From Brachypodium distachyon (Eukaryota > Streptophyta > Magnoliopsida > Poales > Poaceae), in contig NC_016132.3 of assembly GCF_000005505.3 (NCBI RefSeq), forward strand, positions 10,850,001 through 10,914,000: DNA of 64,000 nucleotides, in the 5' to 3' direction. Shown piece by piece: positions 37,169 to 48,400 of this stretch. The notes below the pieces were generated by a model. The model saw only the letters and a list, made by a program, of their open reading frames with translations, made no database searches and was not told where the DNA came from. The translations under genes were made by a program, and so were the position numbers. Every line of letters begins with the position of its first letter. Position 1 is the stretch's first letter.

Positions 37169-38150
37169 ATCGAGAAGATCGCATACGCCCTCCTCATGGC
37201 CTCTCGAAAACTCGGTCATTATTTCATGGGCCACACCATCACAGTGCCAACTACCTTCCCACTCAAGGAAGTCTTCGGCAATAAGGAGGCCACCGGAAGA
37301 ATCGCCAAATGGGCAACGGAATTGGCCCCTTTCTCGCTAGAACTCACGGCGAGAACGGCCATAAAATCCAAGTCATGGCTGACTTTGTGGCTGAGTGGCA
37401 TGCTCCACTAACCCCACCCGAAGAATCCGCATCGAAGATCGAGCCCCTCGAACCACATTGGATAATGTGGTTCGATGGCTCCAAGCGCCTCGACGGCGCC
37501 GGGGCTGGAGTCATACTCATCAGCCCCGAAGGCAAAATCTTGGAGTACGCCGCCCATCTCGACTTCAACGCCACCAACAATATGGCAGAATATGAGGCGC
37601 TACTTCTCGGGCTTCGACTGGCCAAGGCCATGGGAATCCGATGCCTTCTCATCCAAGGAGACTCCCAACAGGTAATAAACCAAATGGACAAGTCATATCA
37701 ATGCCTTGATGAAAGGATGAAGAAATATATTGAAAAAGTTCGCAAGATGGAACGGTATTTCCTGGGCATGGAGGCGCGACGCATTCCACGAGGAGAAAAT
37801 CACCTGGCCGATAGGTTAGCCCGAACGGCCGGTTCCAAAGAACCGTTGCCACCCAGTGCATTTTTCGAAGTAATTCGCGCCCCATCCATAAAGGAAGAAG
37901 CCGACACCTTTGGCGAAGATTCAAAGATCAGCATGGTCATCGACACTCCACCCTCTTGGATGACACCTATTATCCGCGCCTTGAAAGGCGAGGTGGACGA
38001 AGAAGCGAAAGGCCCAACCGCCAAAGCTCTGCTACCAAAAGCCAAGATGTACGTCCTCCTTGACGGCATCCTATACAAGAAAGGAGCGGCTGCATTGCTT
38101 AAATGCATAACTCTTGACCGAGGAGCCGAACTCCTCATGGAATCCATTCA
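37169..38150 (+). pseudogene. RNase H region of the gypsy element, frameshifted
   Basis: The linker IEKIAYALLMASRKLGHYF stays in the previous frame until about 37370, then a one-base shift moves to the next frame (MADFVAEWHAPL). The RNase H core follows: WFDGSKRLDGAGAGVIL, NMAEYEALLLGLRLA and the C-terminal HLADRLAR. Catalytic Asp and Glu positions appear kept. The frameshift separates it from RT. Confidence 0.85.
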
Positions 38151-39205
38151 GGAATATGCGGCCACCATCTTGTGCCAAGAGCCACCGCGGCAAAAGCCTA
38201 CGTCAGGGATTCTATTGGCCCACCATGGTGCAAGACGCAATCACCATATTGCGGAAATGCGAAGCTTGCCAGAAAATGGCTAAGTCAATCCATGCGCCCG
38301 TAACTTTCCTGGAAAACATCCCGATAACATGGCCATTTGCACACTGGGGAATGGACCTTCTCGGGCCTTTCCCCGCATGCAACGGGGGCTGCAAGTACCT
38401 CGTGGTGACGATTGATTACTTCTTCAAATGGATAGAAGCAGCGCCGCTTGCCAAGATCACGTCACAGGCGGTCCAAAATTTCTTCTGGGAAAACGTCATA
38501 TGCCAATATGGCGTCCCGCGGGAGCTAACCGTGGACAATGGCAAACAGTTCGACTATGCGGAATTCATGAAATTCTGTGAATGCCTTGAGATCAAGCTGC
38601 AGTTCGCATCCTTAGCTTACCCCAAGAGCAAAGGCGCATGCGAAAGGGCAAATGGACTAATCCTTCAAGGACTCCGCTGAAGGATAGAGCACACGGTTAG
38701 CAAAGCAAGGGGAGCATGGGGAGATGAACTATCTAGCGTGGTTTGGGGCATACGCACCTCCGTAAGCCATTCCGCGGGCCGAACACAATTCTCTTTGGTG
38801 TATGGAGCCGAAGCAGTTCTTCTCGCCGAGGTCGAGTTCCGCTCACCTCGGGTCGAAAGGCTCCAAGAGGCCACTCCAGTTTCCTTCATCGAAAATGAAG
38901 AGCATCACAAGGCGATCGTCGATCTTGTGAAAGAAGCTCGTGACAAAGCCCTCATGAGGCACGCCGTCTACGAGCAAAGCGCCGCGCGCTTCTACAAGGT
39001 GCGAGAACGAGCCTTCTCCCAAGGAGATCTTGTGCTGAAAAAGAATGTCGACTCAAAACTCCAGCGCAAACTCGACCCTAAATGGGAAGGACCATACCGC
39101 ATCGCCGCAGTATTGGGAAATGGTGCATATCACCTCGAGAATATGAAAGGGCAAAACCTTATCCATGCCTGGAACGGCGACAAACTCCAGCGTTTCTACG
39201 CCTAA
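38151..39205 (+). pseudogene. Integrase of the gypsy element, frameshifted, one stop
   Basis: The HH half of the zinc finger (GHHLVPRA) lies in one frame near 38170. The CC half (CEACQ) and the catalytic core lie in another, so at least two indels fall between 38140 and 38210. The core has MDLLGPF, then TVDNGKQF and SKGACERANG, giving the D, D and E positions. A TGA at 38678-38680 interrupts. The C-terminal part (DLVLKKNVD, KLDPKWEGPYRI) runs to the stop at 39203-39205. Confidence 0.88.
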
Positions 39206-40302
39206 GGAGGACCTTCAAGGGCAATCCTTGCCACTCCAAAAAGGAGACTACCAGCGCCCAACCAGCCTTTTCCCTACGAAACTTCGAGAGATCGTAAGCG
39301 CCAATGAGACCACGTCTACGTAAGGTTTGTAAGTGCCCATCGGGCCATACCTTAAGACAAGAAAGTAAGGATCAATAAAACAAGTCCTCGAGGAAAAATT
39401 AAGAGTGACACGAGACACTCACACGACTCATCGTCGTAAAAGAGCCGCTGCCCCTGTGCCGCTCACCGAGGAACACGGAAAGGCCTCCGTTGGCCCAAAC
39501 ATCCTCTAAAAAAAGGTCCACGGACATAGGTCGCTACTAGCGGTTTGTTCCTTGGTGGATCCTAGCGTGCCCCGAGGCCATCCACCAAGTAGAACCAAGT
39601 CCCCCGAGGGCCAGAAGCTCCTTAAAACGCATTTAAGGGGAACCATAAATAAGCGAGTTATCCGTGAGCTTACTTACCTCGGAGAACCGTGCTACCCGTG
39701 TGCAAGACGTCGTGCACGGGCCTGCATGATAGTAACCGGATTAAGGCTCCATAATAATCGCGGGAAAGCATAACTTCCTGAAGTCCGAAGAGGGAAAATT
39801 CCGCATGAAATTTCCCGAACGGCAGGTCGAAATGACCGGATCACCACCGGCATATCGATAGCGACCCTCACAAGGGTACTAGGACCCATGGCTCGTAACC
39901 ATGACCTATGGCGCCGAAGCCAAGTCGTATCCCAACGGCGACAGCAATTGATAACACAAAAGTGCAATCATAGCGAACGATCGCGAGTTGTATAAACTGA
40001 GGAAATATAGTACTTCACAAGAAGGAAATATAGTACTCCAAGAAACACATGTTGAGCCAAGTTAACATTTCTGATAATGTCGACTACATGGTGAAACATG
40101 AGAAATACATGGTGAGCTAAGTTAACATTTTCGATAATGTTGACTACATAGTGAAGCATGAAACACAACAAAAAAGCTGCCTTACAACCTCTACGACTAA
40201 GAGCCTAAACATGCTAGCCATGGGGGCTAAGTCAAGTGGAGATATGCAACATCGCATAAGTAAGCAGCTGAGGTACATCACCACCTCTGAGGGATACGAG
40301 GC
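39206..40302. other. Gap between pol and the convergent antisense gene
   Basis: No protein recognised. It lies between the 3' end of pol on the plus strand and the 3' end of the antisense gene on the minus strand, so any transcripts would converge here. It includes the 60-bp tandem pair. Confidence 0.5.
40041..40160. repeat. Two tandem 60-bp units
   Basis: Units 40041-40100 and 40101-40160 both contain AAGTTAACATTT and GATAATGT and end near GAARCATG; about eight differences. They lie in the convergent gap of the gypsy element. Confidence 0.8.
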
Positions 40303-42943
40303 TCACGCCTCACCGTCACCCTCCTGAAGAGCGGGCTTAAGGCAACACACGAAGCGTCGAGCCTGAGCACGAAGAGGAGCACCCTGGTCCGCCAGAAACT
40401 TCTTCGCCCCGTGAGACATCTCACCCTCAAGCCCGCTCATCCCGGCACCGCTTTCCAGGACTACCGCAATCGCCGACGAAACAAGTCGGGCACCCGTACT
40501 CAGGAGGCACTTCTTCACAGTAGTCTCAATGAGCTCCACCTGGCAAGTAAGCACCCTACTCGCCTCATCCACCGTGCGACACGGAGGAAGATCTGGCTGG
40601 GGAACACTCCTCAAGCAAATCATCGTCTCCCAAATCTCGGTGGCCTGAGCAAGTAAAAGCAAAACCACCTCAGGACGACGATCCGGAGGAGGACGAGCAC
40701 GAGGAGCAAGCATCGGGCCGTCACCCGCTGCCGCCAACTCCACCTTGAGGGAAGCAGCCTCCGCACGGGCATGCTCCCTATCAAGGTTGGCCACCACCAA
40801 GTCCTCCTCAACTCGACGGGTCCTCACGATCTCGTCCTTCTGGCACTCCTCAGCAAGTCGAGCCCTGGTCTCCGTGGCCGCAAGCTCCGCCGAAACGCAA
40901 GAAAGCTCGGCCTCCCCGGCCTCGCGCCGCACCCTCTCCGAAGCTAACTCGCTCCAGGAAAGGGTAGACTTGGACATCTCTACGTCCAAAGCAGCGGAAA
41001 GCGCCCCCACCTGAGTCTTGAGGGCAGGAAGGGCGCCCACGGCCTCGACCAAACCCCTCACCTACAAAGAAGAGGGAGTTAGCATAAAAGCTAACCCGAA
41101 GGACCAAGAGAGATACGTCACGGATGCTCACCAGCTCCAGTGTCATGAAAGGGTCTCTCGCTCCATCCGCGGTCGTCGGAAGCACTCCATCCCTCGTAGG
41201 AGTCGGGGGCTCGCCCTCAAGAACTCCGGGCTCCGCGACCCTCGCACCTAAAAACAAACCAAGGAGATTGTGTCAAAATCATTCGGAAAAAGAATGACGT
41301 GACTAAAAGAGAAGGGCACTCACCCGAGGTAGGAGCATCCTCCTCGGGACGCTCGCGACCAATGGAGAACACCTGGACGCCCGCACTGCTGGCTCCGGAC
41401 GACAACTCCACCACCGAGTTGCTCCGAAGCCGAAACCCCGTCTCGCGAGTGAAAGCCTCAACCTCGTGACTTGAAGGAGGAAGAACTTGCTCAAGTCCAA
41501 TCTTCCCCTTCATGTGCAGGTCCAAGGTCACCCTCAGGGGGGACCTCGACTCTCCCACGATGGGATCCGCCGAATTCGCCGGGGCGTAGTCAAGAGAGGA
41601 GAAGGAGTCGGAGGAGCTTTCCTCTTGCATCCACTCGACTGCCAAGCCCAATACCGCCGTTCCCACCTTCGCCCTCCCGCAAGAGTCCTGTAACTTGGAC
41701 CCCACCGCCAACATCGATGCTGTAGCCAAGCGGGAGTAGCGATCGCCCACTCGTAGAAAGCGACCAAGCTTCGGGTCCTGTTGCATCGGCACCATCTTCC
41801 CGAAGCACCTTGCGATGATGTTGTGGCATCCCCCCTCGCTGATCTTGGTCTCGTAGTCGCAGTGCTCCGGTCCGCCATACGGACCTATCAGCTGCGTGGC
41901 CCACAACGCCGCCCTCTCCTCGGAAAACGTCACTGAAAAAGACAAGCCAAAATTGTTAAGTACCTTCACAAGGGAAAACAATCAAGGCACGAAGGGGAGA
42001 GGAGTGCCACTTACGTGCGGTGACGAGCTGTGGAGGACGGAAAGATCGAGAGATCCCAATATCGGACCTCGGACGGCTCCTCATCATGAAGCGCCCCGCC
42101 ATTACCATCTCCTCCATTAGGTCACAAAGCTCCTCTCGGCAGACACCTCCTTGATCTTGGCCACCTTCCAGAGGTCGGCCGACCAAGGATCGCCAGGGTG
42201 AGACACCTCCCTGTGACCTCCGGCCTCAGAGTGCCGAGGGAGATCACCCGTGTGCCGAAGACGGGTCTTCGAAGCCCGAAGGAGAAACCACCAGGACTCC
42301 CACTTGACGAACAAATTCTCCGCGCTCTTCCCCGGCATGAACAGGAAGTCATCCCCAAAGCCGGAATGAAGCCTCAGGTTCACCGAACCAAAGGCGCTCA
42401 GAGCAAAGCCGTCCGGAGTGAGCAACTCCCTCACCTCCACGGTGAAGTAGAACAGCAGAAGCTTCATCAAAGGCTCCTCGTGAAGCGCCGTCTCACACAG
42501 CCACCTGAAAACGTTCAACCTCAAGATCGTTGACGGGTGAAACCGGGCCAACTCGATGCCGTACGTCTCCAGGAACTCCAGCAAGAAGGGGTGAACATGC
42601 ACACACAGGCCGGTGTGGAACCAAGCCGAGAATGGCACGATGCATCCCGGATGCCGCCACTGGTTGAGCCTCACCTCCTCGCCTCGGGCAGGATACCATC
42701 CCCCTTGGGGAAGTATCCCGCCTCCTCCAGCTGGGCAAGATCCTCGGGGCTCATCGACGAAGGGAGAAGGTGGTCGTGTGCCCAACCTCCGCCGTCTACC
42801 GGCGCTGTCGGAACCAAGGGAGGGCCACCACGAGGGTGGAAGGAGACCTTCTTCTTCCGCGATGGTCGGTTTGCCGCAAGCTGCGCCGCGGAAGACGCCC
42901 TCGATGGCTCACCAACTGGACGCTCGACGTCGGATCCCGCCAT
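40303..42943 (-). pseudogene. Spliced antisense gene of the Tat element (Transposase_28-like)
   Basis: Four coding exons on the strand opposite gag-pol: 42943-42015, 41932-41324, 41247-41132, 41061-40303. The three introns (82, 76 and 70 bp) have GT-AG ends and the phases match across every junction. Exon 1 starts MAGSDVERP and encodes the domain catalogued as putative gypsy-type transposon protein (PF04195): GLCVHVHPFLLEFLETYGIE, then LNVFRWLCE and WFLLRASK. Exons 2-4 give a hydrophilic region and a long Ala/Glu-rich coiled coil (LASERVRREAGEAE), ending QEGDGEA. Two frameshifts lie in exon 1, near 42715 and 42140. A TTTTTTCGCAG acceptor just before the ATG suggests a further 5' exon. Such antisense ORFs are known in Tat elements; their function is unknown. 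Confidence 0.75.
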
Positions 42944-42959
42944 CTCACCTGCGAAAAAA

Positions 42960-43663
42960 GATCCGCCAAGAATTAGCAAAGTGCCGAAAATTCCGAAAGG
43001 AATCAAAAAAGAGAGGGACCAAGCTCCTCAGGCCAAAGCCCATGCCGCCGAAGCAAAAAGAGGAGGGAGAGCTGTGTTCTTTGGGCCGGAATCCTCGGTC
43101 TGTGCAAAAAAAAACCCGGGAGGGCAAGGCCCCCCAACGGCCGGCCCATCTAAGCCCCTCGGCCTGCCTACAGGCGCCCCCCCCCCCCCAAAAAAAAGAA
43201 GAGAAGGAAAGGAAGGGAGGCCGGATGAATGTTCGCCAGCACCCGCAGGGTGTTCGGCAGAACGCATCCGCGCCCGCGCCGCGCTCACTCTTCCGCCGCA
43301 CCGCGCCGCGCCCCGGCCGTGCCCGCGCTCCCGCCGCGCCGCGCCGCCCCCGTACCAAGCTCGTGCTGCACCCCGCTCGTGCCCGTGCCCGCGCCATGCC
43401 CTCGCCGCGCGCGCACGCGCCGTGCTTACGTCGTGCTCGCGCAGTGCCCGTGCTCCCGCCGCGCCGCGCCCCGGCCGTGCCCGCGTTCCTGCCGTGCCGC
43501 GCCGCACCCGCACCCGCACCGAGTCGCATTGCGTCGCCCGTGCCCGCGCCGGGCGCGCGCTGCGGCAAGCCTTGCACGCGCGTCGCCCGTGCCCGCGCCA
43601 TGCTCTCCCAGGCCGCACGTTTGAGTGCCGCTGACGCCTGGGAAGTACTCGCGCCTGTCGGGC
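42960..43663. other. Extremely GC-rich low-complexity block
   Basis: From about 43240 to 43610 the sequence is built of CGCGCC, CCGTGCCCGCG and similar motifs; the 20-mer CGCGCCCCGGCCGTGCCCGC recurs near 43308 and 43470. A run of about 13 C followed by 8 A lies near 43180. Frames in several phases on both strands are open only because of composition. It lies upstream of the antisense gene and could include its promoter. Confidence 0.6.
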
Positions 43664-44899
43664 ACCGCCTCGGTCACGCCCGTGACGCGCCGAGCCCGAG
43701 CCGCGCCTGTCGTCCCCGCAAGCCCAAGGCACAACTAAGATGTTCAACGAAATGCTCGCAAGCCCCGCCAACGACCAATGAGCGTCGAAGCTCGTGCCAT
43801 GGGACTCCGCTTACCCTCACACAAGCAGGAAGGACGCGGCCGACGACGGGGGTCTCCCGGCTGCACTTGTAGGCACGACCGGCACCTCGCTCCTGGCGCC
43901 CTTGGGCGTGCTCCGCGTCCCCACGAAGACTCGACGACGAGAAGTTTCCGCGGCGGCTCCTCGGCCACCAACGCGACCTCCGTCGCTGCTGAAGAATGGC
44001 TAATGCTCGTGCGAGGCCCCTACGAAACACCAACCTCTCGAAAAAATGTCGGGCGCTGCCGAACTCGTCTTCGACGTCGGACAAATCAAACAAGCATGGT
44101 GTGAGCCTCCTCAATGCACGGGGGTGTCATTTTGTAGGCCGCCGGAGCTCCTAGGCGTTCGGGTCGGGCCAATGGTGCGGCGACACCTCGTCGTCCTTCG
44201 TCCCAAGGAACAAGACAAGAATAGGAAGAAATGGGCAAGGGAAGCTTCGCCTTTTCCTAAAAGGAGGCCGGCCTGGTCGAAGAAGGGCGCCCTCCGCCCG
44301 GGCCCCACGCCCCGGCCGTGCCAGCGTCACCTCCGGTGACGACCGCTGCCTGCAAAGGCAAAAGCCAGTGCCGACTAGTCCCTCCCCGTACGAAGGAAGA
44401 AGACGGCCTGTGGCCGTCCGATCTAGGGCGCCCAGCCGCCCACAGCCGTCGCATCCTCTTACATAACACCGAACCGGTATTGGGCCTAGCTGAGCCCCGG
44501 CCCAGTAACAGCCCAAAGAAGCCGGCCAAAAAAAACCCGAGGAGAGTCTCCTGGAGGCAGCCCCGCTTGCGGCCCAGCCCGCGTCCGCGCGCGTGCAAGG
44601 CCGGCCTGGCTGGCCCATTTGGCCGGCAGGGTTCAGGAAAATTTGCAAAGAAGCCCAAAATCTCGAGAGAATTACCAATAAGACCTCGGAAATTTCGGGG
44701 AGGCCCGCAGGGCCCCTGATTTTCGCAAAAAAGTCCGCGGGGACACCGAAGTTCTCGCAGAGAGTCCCCTGGGGTCCCGGTTTTTGCTAAAATACCCCCC
44801 GAAACTCGATTTCTCGCAGATAAATTTGCCGTAGGCATGGAATTTTTCCGAAACGCCTCCAAGGCTCCCATTCTTTGCAGGAAAGCCACCAAGTACCTC
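43664..44899 (+). repeat. 3' internal tail of the gypsy element (right copy)
   Basis: Collinear with 31117-32350. It ends abruptly inside a 30-bp repeat unit after AAGCCACCAAGTACCTC, before the polypurine tract and 3' LTR, so the element lacks its right LTR. Sequence beyond is unrelated to the left copy. Confidence 0.85.
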
Positions 44900-45405
44900 C
44901 ATGGGGGCGGCCGTGACCTCGGCGTCCGACGACGGTGGCTGGGGAGGGCGTGGGCAGCATCGGCTTCGCATGTGGATGGGAGGTCGTGGGCGGCGGCGGC
45001 GTATCTGGCCCCTCTCCTCCCTTTGTCGCCTCTATGATACGGACTTTGTTCTTCCTCTGTTCTTGAGATGAAGGGGCAGGGCAGATTCGAAAAAAAAAAC
45101 TGTCATTTGGGCCCTGGTCGGAAAACTGTTTAAAAAAATAATCAGAAAATGCTATTTTGTCAATGTTCCAATGAAAAGTGTGCTATTTTGTCTAACACAA
45201 GGAAATGTGTGCTTTTGGGGCAAAGTACAGAGGAAGCAGTGACGTTTTGTGAAATTTCTCTAAAAGAGAAAAAAAAGGAGAAAAACGACTACACCGGAAT
45301 GAATGTGACTCGTTCCCAAAGTTTGCTGCTTCCTTCCAAATCCGCTTTTCGCTAATTCTCGTCGCCAAGAACTCATCAGAGCAGAGGAGCTCGCCGGACA
45401 AGGCC
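44900..45405. other. Upstream region of AMSH
   Basis: GC-rich near 44900-45030, then AT-rich with short A runs. No gene, TATA box or repeat could be assigned. The AMSH promoter must lie here or within the truncated gypsy tail, since the gap is only about 500 bp. Confidence 0.5.
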
Positions 45406-48400
45406 ATGGGGCCACCAAGACCAGCCAGGGGAGTCATCAGCATCGAGGCGTGCGCGCGGCCGATCGCCGTCGACCACCGCATCAGGCTCCCCTACTACTT
45501 CCGCATCGCGGGCTCCCTCCTCCGCCAGGTCAAACCCTAGTCACCTCCGAAATCTCACGCGCGGAATTCCTCCTACGTCTCCAGATCTCACTTTCTGCGG
45601 TTGGAAGTTAACTTGAAGTAGCTGTTCTGTTGAGCAATTCGTGGTAGTTTCCTTCGTTCAGGCGATAGGATGTGGTGAATTGGGGTTGTCTTGTCCGCAA
45701 GTAACGCGAGTGTTATCGAGTCTGGTCTCAAACTGTGTTAAATTTTTGTGCTTTTGTGTGGTCTCTGCAGGCCAAGATATATCGGGATGAGAAGAACATC
45801 CTCGACTTGTATGTCATCCTCCTGAGATACACGAGGTTGGCTGTTCGTTGATTGATTCATCTTGATATTCCTTCTTAGACTGTGATCAGTTGTCACGTCT
45901 GATGTCTTACTGGTTGCAGCTTGCTGTGCGAGACGATCCCGAAGCACCGTGACTACCCTGTGTTCAAGTCGAGAGAAGCTGAGTTCTTGAGGAATGCTAA
46001 CTCCGCCGTAATTCTTCTCTTGAGCTCATCTACTGTTTTTATGGTTTGAAGCGTTATGTGTACAACTTTCCATGATTATACAGCAGAGCTGAAGCCTTAA
46101 ATCTGTCACTCATAGAGTGATGTAGCATTTAGGATTCTGATAGGTCCCGTTTCTCTAATTGGCTGTTTTTGTTGTAGACACTCATTGATGTTGTCAATGA
46201 GCTTGAGTCTCTGAAGCCAGTTGTGAAGCGGCAGATCGCTGAGTATAACAGAGGAGGTTCTGTTGAAGCTAATGGTCTAAATGGAACCCACACCATAAGT
46301 CAAAGGACAGAGCAGCATCCTCGAACCACATATTCCACTCAGGTGATATGGTGTTGCGCAAAATTTTATAGGTTGTACTCCCTCCGATCCATAAAAAGTG
46401 TCGCCCACTTAGTTAGTACAAAATGAGCGAAACTTTTTATGGATCGGAGGGAGTAATATTTTGAATCATTTGTGAAAAAAGAGTTATGTACTGTCAGTTT
46501 CTCAGATGTTTTTTCAGACTATCCTTTCTCACTCCTTTTCTTCTTCAGCCACTTGTAGGAAGCAACAGTGGATCATTGGAAAAATTCATCCCAGGTGGAA
46601 GACATCAAGCGACATCATTACCGAGTGTCCAAACTGATAGGCAGATTCGCAAACAGTATGTGTATCTTCTGATCATGTTTATGGCTACCATATGCTGTAT
46701 TTTGTTTGGCTGAAGTAAACAGTAGTCATCAAGTGATTTACTGATTGAATGCCACCAGTTATTGAAAATGAACAACCAGTTGATATATACGGTAATTAAT
46801 CTAGAACACTGTAGTAACTTGATCAATTTGTTAAGCATAGGCTTATGGGGAACACTTCACAAGCACACCATAACTTAATTTTGGGGATGCAAAAATTTCA
46901 CTGGTATTTTGCTGGATACATAATATATCAAATATCCTTCAGTTTAACTTCATTCCAGTCAGGACCTTAGTTCCTTGATCTGTAACAGATCAAACGTCAG
47001 TTATAGGAGATTTTGGAGATCTAGCTGTTGTTGAGTAGTTAGTTTTTTACAAGAACATAGTTTTTTCTTGGTCCGATTTAGTTGTCTCGTCCAATCTCTC
47101 TGGGTGTCGTATATGAGTGGGTCATCCTATTAGAAGTTGGACGTTGCATCACGCTTCAGAGTTGTATAGCATAGAAACGGTAGCAAGTGGCAGAACGCTA
47201 GGTGGCTTGCAAAATCTGTTATACTGGTCTTGCGAAGAGCTAACAGGAGTGAATTTATGTGATCTGTCAGAATTATAGCAAGATTTGTCTCTTCTAGAGT
47301 TCTAGTTGCATGCATCTGACTCGTTATTTTGTACTCCCTCTGTCCCATAATTCTTGTCTCAAATTTGCCCAAAAGTGAATGTATCTATTCCTAAAAAGCG
47401 TCTAGTTACATGTAATATTTCGACAAGAATTATGGGACGGAGGGAGTAGTTTCTAAGTGCTCCTTTATATGATGTGCTTTACATACACAAAAAAATCCAC
47501 TATCTTTTCCCGACATTGGCAGCCATTAGTGTTAAATAGGTTTATGAAAATATTTATTTATGATTTACTAAGCTAGACCCTTTCTGGTTTCTTGCCAAAT
47601 TATTCAGATTTGCAAATCTGCCTTTTCCAAAAGAAGAAACACTAGCTAGACACTCCATATTAGGACCTAATGGGCTCCAAGGACAATGGACTGGGCCTGT
47701 TACGGCAATCAAGGTATGCTTGTTTTCCTCTCATTTTCCCAGTATGTTCACTTGAGAAATTAACCATAGTCAAGTACTATCTTACAAATTCAATTGCTGC
47801 TTGCAGGTCCAATATCCAAGCAATCTTGAATTTACACAAAGCGATATGACAAGGTGAGAACTCAGATAGTTTAGATTAGTATCTCTAATACTGGTTTTCT
47901 GTGTTTTTGTCTCGTCTATTCTAAACCTTGTGCATTGTTTCTTTCAATTTGGAAAATTGGAATCTTTGTTTAAAAGCTGTCCTAATTGGTCCCTCCACTG
48001 AATGACTCGACAAATCCTGTCTGGGGACCTGGGAATTTCTTGGGATCCATATATGAATTGAACTGTCTTGAGTGGAATCTTTATCTTTACTCCTATTAAG
48101 ATCTGAGTTGGTGGTGGTCCGTTCATTCCACCGATATTATCCCTTAGACTGTTAACAAATCTCAATAATTGCCAGACATTTTATGTGGCAGATATATGTA
48201 TCACAATATTTGGATTATAGTTGATTTGATGTATATTTTGAGATAATCATTATTAGCACAAAATTTGGGAATTTGAGGGTACATACATTTAAACAACTCA
48301 TGCAATACATATTTTTAATTCCATGGCGGCACGGCGTGCATTTACTAGTTCCTGCAAAGTTTGTACTTTCCAAAATAGTCGAAACTGCTACTCCCTCCGT

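Larger units (their letters stand above)
31117..44899 (+). mobile_element. Tat-type Ty3/gypsy composite: tail-LTR-internal-tail
   Basis: A single complete LTR (32483-33396) has element-internal sequence on both sides. Upstream lies a 3' tail ending in a polypurine tract. Downstream lie a primer-binding-like site, gag, protease, RT, RNase H, integrase, an antisense spliced gene, and a second copy of the tail cut off before its polypurine tract and 3' LTR. Unit order therefore runs past one full element length by about 1.2 kb. This can come from a tandem element pair with both outer ends lost. The domain order RT-RNase H-integrase is Ty3/gypsy, and the extra antisense ORF places it in the Tat lineage. 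All coding parts are broken. Confidence 0.85.

Noticed and set aside
43229..43872. Long open frames in several phases on both strands
   Set aside because: They result from almost pure C/G sequence without stop codons; Arg/Ala/Pro-rich, no conserved domain, overlapping on both strands.
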